From Oxyruncus cristatus (Eukaryota; Chordata; Aves; Passeriformes; Cotingidae): 64,000 bases of DNA. The stretch covers positions 1,365,109 to 1,429,108 of the forward strand of contig VXAY01002200.1 in the NCBI GenBank assembly GCA_013399855.1, read 5' to 3'. The notes beneath the pieces were generated by a model that was given only the letters and a program-made list of their open reading frames with translations, made no database searches and had not been told where the DNA came from. Position numbers and translations under genes: made by a program. Numbering within the stretch: position 1 is the first letter of the stretch; every line of letters begins with the position of its first letter. Shown piece after piece: positions 22,684 to 33,715 of this stretch.

Positions 22684-24171
22684 GAGGAACTTACAGATCT
22701 GCCATTGCTCAATCATAAAATTGCAAGGTTTTCATTTAGGTTAAGGCAGGGTGACATACTGCATGTGTATGCACTAAGACATTCTGCATGAACTGTGCTG
22801 TGCACACTGAGCAGATCTTCACTATAATAATCCTCTGTAAACTGTTCCCTAAAAGAAACAAAAAATGTTCCTAATCCCAGCATAAAGACCATCCTCCAAA
22901 ACAATGTCGCAGGGGGCTTGGGCAGCTAAACATAATGCTCTGATCGGTTAGGAACAGCTGAACAGTTATTTTTCTCAACCTGTTCTGTGATATACGATTA
23001 GGCTTCTTGAATGGCAGTCAGTAGAAAAAAATCTAACAGTAGAGCCCTGAGCTATAAATACTCATGGATTATAACTGCAGAAACCTAGTAGCTTCTGATG
23101 ATAATTAGTAGTTAATTTTAAGCCTGATTGATATTTATTTTCAATCACTTTCTTCAGATTCTCATTTGCCAGGAATATAACTGGCAGAGTGCATCTTCAT
23201 TAATGCTACATGCATCAGAAAACTATTATCATTCCATCGGTGTCATTTATGTGGCAAAACAGGCATTTCAGACTTCACCTTGTCATTCTGCGTGGTAACA
23301 GACAATCTGGAAATGACTGTGCTTTATGGCAAGCGTGCTGGGAAGACTGTAAGGGGCTTAATTAAGGTCAAGCACCAGCCGAAGTCTTTTAAACTCTGAA
23401 GGTGTCTCTATGCCTACACTTTCCTCTCCAGATCAGGTTTAATAGGGGAGTGAATTGGGACAGAGAAAGGACCTGAACACTCTCATCACAGATGCACACA
23501 GCAGCAGAAAAAAGAATGGTAGAGCAGGACGAGCAGAACAAGGGAAGCTAATGTTGAATTGATGGGACAGCAGTTGCAGTGTCACTTGTGCTTCAGAATA
23601 GGGATAATGAGCACACATAGTTAAATCACATGGCATCCTGCACAGTCTTCATCTTTCTAGCACAGGAGTTAACATTTCTCTCGCTATTTTAATCTTATAG
23701 CTATTACCAGAATGGAATAACATTATAGTTCTCCTCTTAAAAACTATTAACTTTCCCTGTGCTCTTTGGTTGGCACATCAGCTCTTGCAGAAACACATAC
23801 ACATATGCTGAGAAAGACTGAGGTTTTATATCTCAAAATAAACAGTTTAATATAAGTGAAACAATCCAACTGCACTAAGTAAGGAAGGAAACCAAAACTG
23901 AATACAACAGAGCTACCCTAAGGAATCACCATTTCACAATAATGAAGATAAAGCACAGCCTATTTTTGTCAATGCTCCTTTCAAATCAGAAATCAAGCAC
24001 AGCCTTGCAACCCAGAATTCAGGTTAGCTCAGTGTCACTGGGGCTCTCTGGTTTGTACAGGTAATTAGGATTCCTCCTTTTCTACACATTTGGCTACAGC
24101 TAGTAAAAATATGGGGGAAACTGGGTTCAGTAACTGGAAGGGATTATGGAAAACCTTTCAGGACTGAATCA

Positions 24172-24466
24172 ATATATAAAGGGGGATCATAAGAAAGATG
24201 GAGAGAGACTTTTTACCAGAGCCTGCAGGGACAGGACAAGTGGCAGAGGTTTTAAACTGAAAGAGGATAGATTTAGATCGGGTGTGAGGAAGACATTCTT
24301 TACTATGGGGATGGTAAGGCACTGAACAGAGAAGCTGTGGATGCCCCGTGCCTGAAAGTGTTGGATAGACCTTTGAAAAACCTGATTTTGCCCATGGCAG
24401 GGGGATTGAAACTAGATGATCTCTAAGGATCTCTTGAAACCAAACCACCTGTATTTCCCTGATTCC
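24172..24466 (+). mobile_element. CR1 LINE 3' end, truncated copy
   Basis: About 295 bases match the CR1 3' region: GACAGGACAAG, TTTAAACTGAAAGAGGA, GAGAAGCTGTGGATGCCCC, CCATGGCAGGGGGATTGAAA, CTAGATGATCTCTAAGGA and a decayed tail. It is diverged with many substitutions, 5'-truncated and antisense to NSMCE2. No reading frame remains. Confidence 0.93.
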
Positions 24467-25929
24467 GAGCTTTTATTTGCAGGTATCAGCGCTGGCAGTT
24501 AACAGCTCTTTGGGATCGAATACCACCTTCATATGGCATCCATGCCAATACTAGAACATGCAACGCAATTTGGAAAATTAATTGTTAGATCAAGAAACTG
24601 AAAAGCACTTTTAGTAAAGACCATAGAGGGACTCTATCCTTTAAAAAATGCAACAGTAGAAAATGCTAGTCACAGACAAATAGCACAGTTAAGCTCTCCC
24701 CATCACTAAACACACTTAGCCCTATCTGAAAAACTGCTGCAGCCATACACTTCTAGAGGTGTCCTGCTAATTTTTTCATTGCAGAGCTGATCATGGTATA
24801 GCATCCCATTTCATATAAAGGAAAACATATAGTATCAAAAAAGCTCTTCAGAGGGCACATACTTGAATAATAACTATTTCTAGCCAGGGAGTCCAGGAGA
24901 ATCTGGAAAACAGCAGCGAGGGCTTGCCGGTTTTGTAAACATAGGAAATGATTGCTTCCAAACTTTCAGCTGCTTGAGGTGCTGGCCACCCATATATGAC
25001 AAACCCAACAGGGAAGAGTCACCGTGTTAGTGACACCCACAGGTATGTGGAAAGGGCAGTCATTTAGCACTAAGCAGGGTTCCTTGGGAAGTGACAGTCT
25101 TTGCAATCATGCATTCCTGGGTTACTACATTTGGCCTCTAGCTTGTACAATACAGAGCTTGAAACCAGGAGCTCGATTATCACTGACAGTGCTGATCTGG
25201 AATTTCAGGAATGGGTTGTAGTGGGTCCCGGGAAGCAAACAGCACTTATGAAGCGAAGAAGCACTCTATATCTTTGCCAACAGAGAATGTTATGTTGCTC
25301 TGAGATGTTGCAAGAGCATGAAAGGAAGTGTGGGAAAAGTGCAAACAGAGCTGGTGCAGTAGGAACTACAAACGGAATCACATTAGTAACCAGGGAGGGA
25401 GGAAGGTGTATGGAATTCCACACCACTCAGTGCCTGAAAATATTCTTCAGCAAATTATTGAACAATTGGACTGTAAACAGCTAAAGGATAACACAGTAGT
25501 AAGAGGCAGTCAATATGCTTCTTGCCAAATCAAATCACGCTGAACTGATCTAACCAGCTTCTCTGATAGATTAACTGTCCCTACTGGATGAGAGAAGTCA
25601 GCTAACATACATATCCTGATTTTAAATACAGCTTTTGATGTTTTCCACGTGACATCCTCCCAAGAAAACTAAAGAAATTAGTACAGATCTTCACTCAGAT
25701 CCAAAAAACAACACAATAATTAAGCTTTCTTCTGATTACAGTTTCTTTTTTTTCTAAAACAGAATACTGGTATAACAATCATTACAGTAGTGCCTAAAAA
25801 CCATAACAGAGATCAAACAAGATTGTACAAGACACTATATACATTCATGAAAAGACAATTCTGGCATTGCAGAGCTACAGTCTAAACAATCAGGACAGAC
25901 AAGGGAAATATTTTACCAGCACTGTCAGA

Positions 25930-26180
25930 GATGAGAAACTGAGGCAGAAGAAGATTAAGAGCCTGATTTTCAAATGAGCTCAGCACATTTCTTGCTGAGC
26001 TTGCTTGAAATTCTGGCCATAATCAACATCATGGAAATCACTAGATACTGAGCTCCTTTGAAAATCAAACTTCAATATGAAAATCTGGCCCTAGAGGTCT
26101 TTTGAAAATCAACATCAAGAGGCTTACCCAAGGTCACCCAGGAAGTCGGTGGCAGGGCTGGGAACTGAACTTACATCTTC
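25930..26180 (+). repeat. MIR-like SINE split by a later insertion
   Basis: The left part (25930-25959) reads GATGAGAAACTGAGGCAGAA, and the right part (about 26121-26180) reads CTTACCCAAGGTCACCCAGG then GGCAGGGCTGGGAACTGAAC. Together they follow the MIR consensus in order, with about 150 foreign bases between them where MIR should be continuous. Confidence 0.65.
25961..26114. mobile_element. MITE-like (hAT-like?) element nested in MIR
   Basis: The insertion is bounded by an 11-base perfect terminal inverted repeat, TGATTTTCAAA at 25964-25974 and its complement at 26101-26111. A decayed duplication of the flank (ATTAAGA against ATCAAGA) suggests a target-site duplication. Inside the left end is an 8-base-pair hairpin (GCTCAGCA...TGCTGAGC). 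GCCTGATTTTCAAA with GCTCAGCAC recalls a repeat I remember as common in turtles and crocodilians, but I cannot name it safely. It is too short to encode a transposase. Confidence 0.55.
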
Positions 26181-29166
26181 TGACTCCCACTCTGATGCAT
26201 AACTAATGTCGGCCTGTGTTCTTGTTTTAATTAGCTATGGGGAGATCTCAAACCAGAGAATGCTTTTGAAATGAAAGAAAAGAAAACCCTCGTAAGTGCA
26301 TTCAGTTTCCTTTCAGAAGCAACAGCACAATGGGCTTCCAGCAACTAATAAGCAGGAGGGATGTCTAGCTTCTTTAACAAGTTTCTGTTTTCTTCAGACA
26401 AGATGAATTGTTTGTTGTTTACTTTTCATATATAAAGGGACTCACTGGAGAAGTGCTCATTTTTTCTCTAATAATACTTTTTTCTGAATTGCACTGTGCC
26501 TCTGACCCATACAAATATTTTTCCAGTGACAAATGAGGATAGAAAAAGGAAGCCTGCAGAGTGCAAAGGCTCCTAAGAATTAGTAGACAACCTCTGGGGC
26601 AAGGAGTGGAGACTTATGCTATTGCTTATTATTACTACATTTTTCCCTAGGTAGAGAGAGTTGTTTGAAGTGGTTTCCTTGCTAATGCAGTGGCAGAGCA
26701 AACTATTTACTTTGCATGTATATGTGGTTGCTTCAGTACCTCTCCTGCTGTTCCTGTGGAACACCTAAGATGCACTGTTTGCAGCAGTCCCTAAGTTCTT
26801 TCTGGAACATCTAGATTCTCCATATTTTACCTGGCCTTGGCAGCATCCATAGGTCTCTAAGCATCTTCCCTGACAAGACTTTGCTGGAGAACTACTGCAA
26901 CCATCTCAAGAACAATGAAATAAATAAAATTATAACAAAGGTGGAAAACAAGCCAAGTCTACAACAGTTTCTTTTAGCCAAACACATTTAGCTAAATTCT
27001 AGATGTGGAATTATTTTGTCAAAGACAGAATAACAGGTTAGTATTTCTACTCATACTTTTCCACCAAAAGCTTTTAGCCTACTTTTCTGTAAAAGACTAT
27101 AGAGGTTGATCCATCAGAAGAGCTCTTCAAAAGAAGGAGCAGGTCATTTCCTCAGCACTCTGACCTTGATATGCTCTCTGTGATCACAGGCATCTCTGAA
27201 TTCACTCTGTTGTGCACTGGGAATTTCACTGATAAAAGCCAATGAGAATTTTGCCCAGTCTTCCCCAGAGAGAAAGCTACTGCATGGTTAGAAATGGAAA
27301 CTGGCTCATGATGATGGCTGGAGATTTCATAAAAGAGGAGCTGTTGGGTTCATTATTCCCAGATTTCTGTCTAAAGAAGAAAAATGTCTCTCCTCTTTCC
27401 AACTTTCAGTCTTCTTGTACCTCTTTAGTGCTATTTTCAAATCTGCTGTCTACTTCGGGATATGTTTTGCTTAGGTTCAGAACATAATCTTACTTCTCTG
27501 TCAAAAGCACCTTCTACTTTTCTTTGTCATAATTTTCACTGCTACAAGTTTATGTGTTCAGCTGCTAAGCTGTGTAAGTTTAAAAGCCAAGAAACACTTC
27601 ACTGAAGACAAAACATAATAGTTATGTGTAGCAAACAGATGGTGGAGTGCGAGTGATGGTGTACAAGCAGCATGTTTGTTTCTAAAGATTAACTGGCATA
27701 CAGCTTTTACTTACAGAGCATTTTTAGTTTCTTTTAATCAGTAAAACAATATTATTAGCGTTAGTTTAGCACTGGTTCAGGGGTTACTGGTGTTTCTACA
27801 ACAGAAGTCATTAAAGGAGGTTTGGGGAAGGAAAACTTATTTTACAGGGCTCCTTTCCTTCTGGAAAGTGTTTCTTATGAAGGGGTGGCACAAAAAAAAG
27901 CAAAGGGACACTTTGGGGAAAACAAGTGCAGCACTGCCTGAGCAGAGTGAAGAGGGTGATTCCATGGAGTCGCACCGCGCGCAGGCCGGTGCGGCAGCCG
28001 TCGGGAGGTCCTCAGTGGCAAAGTGCTCACAGAGCCTACTCCTGCAAGAGGCCTATCTGTCAGGTTCTTTTTTTTCCATCTTATCTGTCTCTTGTTTCAC
28101 TCCACACCCTCCTTTTCTTGTATGGCTTTCTCATTGTCTCGGCTCACTTATCTTGGATCTCAAAGATTCTGGGGGAGGGAACACATCTTTACATAGTAAA
28201 CAGGCAGTGCTGTTATGGCACTATACACATAATTAATAGTAACTCATGCAGTATATAAATGAAACTTCTCAAATAAGTATTAAAAATCAGTTGTCTAGAA
28301 GAGGGGTTCTCTTCAGTTAATGGAAAACATTACTGAAAATCCTGGCATTTAAAGTTAAAGTGCGTGCTTAAACAAACCACGACCACTTGTCAAACACGCA
28401 GGTTGCACATGTTCTGGAATGCCGATTGAGCAGGCTTATGTGGGATCATCCAAAACCTTTGCAAGCTGATGAATCTGAATAATTAAGGTCTCCCTCATTA
28501 CAGGTCTCCAAAGCCCATTAATCAAGTCTCCACAAGAGTAAAGTTCACTCTGGAGACAAGAATACATCTTTGACTAATTGGTTGTTTTGATCAGCTGGAT
28601 TTGGTAAACTGAGGCTGCATTTGAGATATCGGTACTGACCATTTACACTATTATATGCTGCCACATAAGTTATGCATTCTGCTGTCTGCATACTGATCCA
28701 GCAAGAGATCTTACAATGTACATTACTTTATCTCTTTTCACTTCTGAGAAGTGTGAATTTCTAAGAACTTTATGATATACTTTCTCCTCTTGTAACAGAA
28801 TCACAGATGGAGTGGGTTCTTTTTGTTTTGGTTCAGTTTTTAACAAGGGAATTTGACTCTCTATTACATTCCTGACCATGAAGTGAGCTCCACAAGGGCA
28901 GTAGCAGCCATCTTGTTATTTGTGTTTCACAGTCATCTTGTTGTCCTTAAACTCACTGAAAGATGAAAATCCCTCTGTACATCACTGCTGTCATGGCCAA
29001 CATCCTGAGAAAAATTTTGTCTAGTCTCTTGATCACACAAAATTTAAAAGTTAAGTAACACTTAGACAAAGCATATACATGCATGAAAAATCAAATACAA
29101 TTACAAATATAAAATAATACGAAAGTGCTTTTGAAGATGTGGGGGAAATTTTATTTGGAAGAGCGT

Positions 29167-29196
29167 AATTAGAATCCTGCTCACAGGATTCTAATT
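29167..29196. repeat. Perfect 13-bp inverted repeat, 4-base loop
   Basis: Arm AATTAGAATCCTG (29167-29179), loop CTCA, and the exact reverse complement (29184-29196). There are no mismatches. Confidence 0.95.
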
Positions 29197-30497
29197 CTGA
29201 CCTAAAACCCTGAAAAAGGGCTAAAAAACTGGTAGAAACCAGTAGCATTAGCACCACCCCACTGCACTTTTGCTTTAATCCTGCAAACATGTCTGGAGAA
29301 GGTAGCCACAGGCATCTTTTCTCATATGCAACATCGTAAAGATCTAGTTATTGAATCCTTGAATGTTTAAAATGGGTTGAGGATTATACTATAGTAAAAG
29401 CAAGTCTCTAACTGAAATCTTAGCAGTACAACATCACAAATTTCTTTCCAAAAGGAATTAACTATCTTGAGATAATGCACAGCTCTAATGCTGTATGTAA
29501 ATTTTTTGAGATAGAGCACTTAACAATATTAGCAACTTATACTCAAATGTGATTAGAAATCATATTTCTTATCAGAGGTTAACAGGAGATTTAATCCATT
29601 GAGCAATACTTGTCATTAGTACACAAATAGATGAGTGGAAATGCAGAGAGTTATTAGCATTTGAGAAATTAGGAAACCTTATAATCAAAACGTTATTTTA
29701 CAAATTGATTTAAATACAGAAGAGGAATATATTCAGGCAGGTCTTCTATTTCAGACACTCTATTTCCCTTTGAAACAAGAAAAAGAAGAAGCAAAAGAAG
29801 ACAACAGACATGTCAATGGCTGAATGGGTGGGTCAGTCTTCCTGTGAAATGAATCATACTTTTCATTCAGTTTTATGAAAGTCTTGCTTCAAGCATGCCT
29901 GTAATTACTATTTGTTGGGATGGCACACCAGTCTGCCATGCCGTCCAGTTTACAAGGACTTGCCTTCTCAGGGTGCAAATCTTTCTGGAACACAAATTGC
30001 AAACTGGGCCCCTTTCTCAGCAGGCACACAACGGCTGGGAGAGCTGATAAAGAAATTTTAGCATAGGATGGTCAGGAAGGTTCTTATATTAGAACCAATT
30101 ATATTTTTATGTTATAATAGTTCAACTTGCTGATTGAAAATGTACAATAATACCAGTATAGACTGAGTTAACTATCTAAATCCTATGGCCAAAGTTAGCT
30201 TTGCCTCAGAAATTGAACTACAAGTACACTCAAACTAACCCAGATTATGGCCTGTCTTTGTTAGTTTTGATGTTTTATATAACTTTCTATTAAGGCCTTG
30301 CTTGAGGACCTGCTATGTAAAATTAAAAGTGATTCTTTTATAAGTGATTCCAGCAAAGGTGCCCAGCCACTGTGTCAGCAGAGAGAGCACCAAGTTAGCT
30401 CCTGAAGAGTCTTGTATAGTGCTCCAGGAAAGTCAGCTAAGTAGCAAAGGGATCTACAACTACCACTGATCCTGTAACAGCTAAGGATTCCCACAGG

Positions 30498-30947
30498 GTG
30501 GACCTGTTGGAGCAAGTCCAAAGGAGGCCACAAAGATGCTCAGAGGGCTGGAGAACTCTGCTGTGGATACAGGCTGAGACTTGAGGTTGTTCAGTCTGGA
30601 GAAGAGAAAGCTCCAAGGCGATCATATAGCACCTTCCAGTATCTAAAGGGGCTACAGAAGCTGGAGAGGAACTTTTTATAAGGGCATGGAGTGATAGGAC
30701 AAGGGCAAATGGCTTTAAACTGCAGGAGGGTAGATTCAGATTAGACCTTATGAAGGATGATGAGTCACTGGAACAGGCTGCCCAGAGAAGTGGTGGATGA
30801 TCCTTTTCAAGTGTTCAAGGCCGGGTTGGATGTGGCTTTGAGCATCTGGTCCAGTAGAAGGTGACCCTGTCCATGGCAGGGGGTTGGAACTAGATGATCT
30901 TTAAGGTTCCTTCCAATTCAAACCATTTTATGATTCTATGATTCCAT
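30498..30947 (+). mobile_element. CR1 LINE 3' end, longest good copy
   Basis: About 450 bases align in order with the avian CR1 3' region: GGACCTGTTGGAGCAAGTCC, CAGAGGGCTGGAGAA, TTGTTCAGTCTGGAGAAGAG, CACTGGAACAGGCTGCCCAG, CCATGGCAGGGGGTTGGAAC, TAGATGATCTTTAAGGTTCC and the tail ATTTTATGATTCTATGATTC. It has the canonical 3' terminus and is 5'-truncated. It covers only the distal reverse-transcriptase end and 3' UTR, without an intact frame. The 62-codon minus frame inside it is a shadow. Confidence 0.96.
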
Positions 30948-33189
30948 TATTCTCCCTCTTTCACCTACCTCAACAAGGAGATGAACATAAAAAGGGCCGA
31001 AGTACAATTTTTAGGCCAGAATGTACTGTTCAGATTTGCACAATAGCCGATGAAATGAGGGATAAGAAAGTAAAAAATATTTAAGCTCTCTAGAGTCCAA
31101 CACCAAATATGAATTAGAGAAGCCATATCATCTGCCTGAACTTGAAGAGGGACACCAATGATACCAAGGGGCTATCCTGGAACCTGAAGATGACAAGAAG
31201 TCAGGGATGCCTTTCCAATGATGGCCCCTTACCTCTAAGAAAGTCACAGAATCATCTGTTCTGCTTCATAAAACTGGGAGTTTAATGAACAAATACTGGG
31301 TTCACACCACTATTCAACAAACAAATTTGGAATATAAACATGAGAGTCAGAAGTGTATAAACAGAAAACTTAGAGAAGAAGGACCAACAGCTTGAAATTT
31401 GTCTAACATACTATTTACAAACTGATTTTTAGGCACCTGAACAAAAATGTCTTTATTATCTGGGTGCTCATTATGAGGAATTTCTTTCACTTGGGCTTCC
31501 GTGTTTCTAAGAAATCAGGACACCTACTCCCATGTCTAAACACTGGGTCAGTTTGTGCCAGTAAATACCATAACAGTGAATTGGCATCTCTTCTAAGAAA
31601 CAGTATTGCTGGTTACCTCATGCTTTGAATGAAACCTTATGATAAAACTGGCCCTCAGACTAGCACAGTAATTATCTACAAGTTCAGAAGTATTTATCCA
31701 TCCATTATTTTCCTGTCTTCATAAAAAATGATCCAACAAAAGTAATGCTTTATCTACATATGAATGCCATTATTTACACAGCCTCCTTCTGCAGACTTGT
31801 GTTACTGAAAATGAAACAAAATCTTTGGAAGCAAACAGTTACAGTTAGCTAAGTACTTTTGCAGAAACTACTGATCTCTGATGGCTCAAAATCATTGCTG
31901 AAATTCACGGGAAAACTGCAAAGAAACTTAAGTATTCCTTCCATATTTCTAAAAGCACAGTTAAAAACGTTTGAACTTCTTCCTAGCGTTCAAATATTTT
32001 TCTTCACAACACGGATTAGCATTGTTTGCTCTTAATGATTTTCTCTCAGAGGATCTGCTCTCTGCATCCTGCCAATGGTTCCTGGCGAAGCTCAGCAAGG
32101 CCATGGAGCAATCTCTCTGCCATTTGTGGAGGCCAGAAGAGGCCAAACAGAAGTTGAGACTTGATTATATAACAAGTCTCAGTTTCTGTTCAGCTCCCTG
32201 ACTAGGTCCTTCAATTAGTCACCAGCATAAATGACATGAGAGAGCTATGCTCCGAGGTGGACAGCATAAGAGAACGGGAGGGGGGAAGGATCACTGTGTA
32301 TTTTACCTGGTGGATAAATAAAGAAGAATTTTAAGTGCAGGACAAAAAAGTGAATTAATTTGTCCTGCTCAGATGGTGAAAGGTCACTTTTCTACAATTC
32401 CAGTAAATACAAAGAGCCTCTAATACTCTCTGCCTCTCTAAACTCTCTGCCCTTCTAAAACTGTACCAGTAATATGTGACTTTATAAGTAATATGTGACT
32501 TTACAAGGATTCCTGGGCCTCCCTTAGACCAGAATAATTTTCAAGAATAATGCTTCATTTGAATTAATTAAACCTCACACTATCACTACAAATTAGATCC
32601 CTTACTTCCAAAATTATGTTTTCAAAATTTCATACCTTTAGTCCTTTACATCACTTCCCAGCAGACTCACAGTATGAAGTTACTAAAAGAAATTATGGAC
32701 AGAATTACAGCAATTTTCAGAAGATACAATACTGTGAAATTGTAAGGATTCAGACAGGAATTTTCTGAGCCAGCTGCCTGACTGATATGTACGTTTTGAT
32801 ACCAAACCCAGCAAATGTGATACAAGTCTGTTCTGAGATTAAATTAAGCCAAGACACACAGTAGGAATTACAAAGATTAGCAAAATTGTGTTGTAAGTGA
32901 TGAATTTAAAGAACATCCAATATCAGATATTTGGCAATGAAAGGGACACCACCATGTCATGGGTTTGACTCTTGGCACCTCCACACAAAACTGGGCATGC
33001 TAAAGAAATAAAAGAATAAAGAATTAAAAAAAAAAAAAATTTGCTCATATGTTAATAAATTATTCCTTAGGAAGTTAACATTTCTAAGGATTTCCTCAAA
33101 AGAAGGAGCTGAGGTGTAGGAGGTTCCACTTCAAAGATTATTAAAAAATTATATTTCTGCAGGACTAAGGAAAGATGCTTTTATGTACA
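30948..33189 (-). other. NSMCE2: NSMCE2 intron segment
   Basis: No exon or transposon body is recognised. A 17-base tandem duplication lies at 32468-32503. A stretch ending in an A run (33026-33039) follows a weak tRNA-T-arm-like sequence near 32960. The rest is anonymous. Confidence 0.6.
32468..32503. repeat. Tandem duplication, 17-base unit, period 19
   Basis: AGTAATATGTGACTTTA occurs at 32468-32484 and again, identical, at 32487-32503. An exact copy implies a recent duplication or slippage event. Confidence 0.9.
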
Positions 33190-33715
33190 GTAGCACCTGT
33201 GATCCCTCCTAGGGATCCTGGCTAGAACCAATTTTATTCAATGTTTTCACTAATGACCCCGAGAAATGAGAAGGTGGTGACATCTCCAAGTGCAAGGATT
33301 CCGTTAGACTCTTTCAGGTAGCCAAGTGCTGTCCTGATAATGAGGAACTACATTAACACTTAACAGAAGTAAGTGGTTAAAAAGCTGGCAGAAGAGATTC
33401 AATGTAGACAAATGTAAAGTGATTAATCTAGGGAAAAACAATCTAAACCATGCCTACAAGTCAAGGAAGCCAAGAAGCTGATGGGCATCGCTGGGAATGG
33501 CACTAGGAGCATGGCACTGAGCACCTTTCTGCCTGTACATCAAGCACTGGTGTCCCCCATTTAGGGTACTACCTGCAGTTCTGGTTGTTGCAACTCAAGG
33601 ACAAAGTGGATTTACAAAATACACAGAAAAGGGCAACTAGAATGATCAAGGAGAGGGACAAAGTGCTTTACATGAAGAGACTAAAAATGTTGAAACTTGT
33701 AGCCAAGAATTGAGT
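33190..33715 (+). mobile_element. Old, diverged CR1 LINE fragment
   Basis: The order of recognisable pieces follows CR1 upstream of its 3' end: TTCACTAATGACCCCGAGAA, GAGATTCAATGTAGACAAATG (near the usual AATTCAACAAGGCCAAGTG), GCCAAGAAGCTGATGGGCAT, TACCTGCAGTTCTGG and AGAAAAGGGCAACTAGAATG. It is heavily mutated, with stops in all frames I followed, and lacks the 3' terminal tail. It is much older than the copy at 30498. Confidence 0.75.

Larger units (their letters stand above)
13405..24171 (-). other. NSMCE2: Large NSMCE2 intron, proximal part
   Basis: No further NSMCE2 exon is convincing here. Contents: TG microsatellite (13580-13611), GATA tract (14256-14289), a CR1 tail (15100-15174), a 51-base cryptic-exon candidate (20276-20326), a possible MIR remnant (22225-22335) and a GT-rich/poly-T tract (22601-22679). 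The open frames seen (up to 119 codons) show no family resemblance. Intron status follows from the missing N-terminal half of NSMCE2. Confidence 0.7.
24467..30497 (-). other. NSMCE2: NSMCE2 intron segment between CR1 copies
   Basis: No exon is recognised. It holds the nested MIR and MITE-like element (25930-26180), a CpG-rich patch inside a 148-codon frame (27790-28236) and a perfect 13-base-pair hairpin (29167-29196). The remainder is anonymous AT-rich DNA. Confidence 0.65.

Noticed and set aside
32940..33040. Possible tRNA-derived SINE: GGGTTTGACTCTTGGCACC (like a tRNA B box) followed by an A-rich tail
   Set aside because: The T-arm-like stem pairs poorly, no A box or other tRNA arms are present upstream, and a B-box-like match alone occurs by chance.
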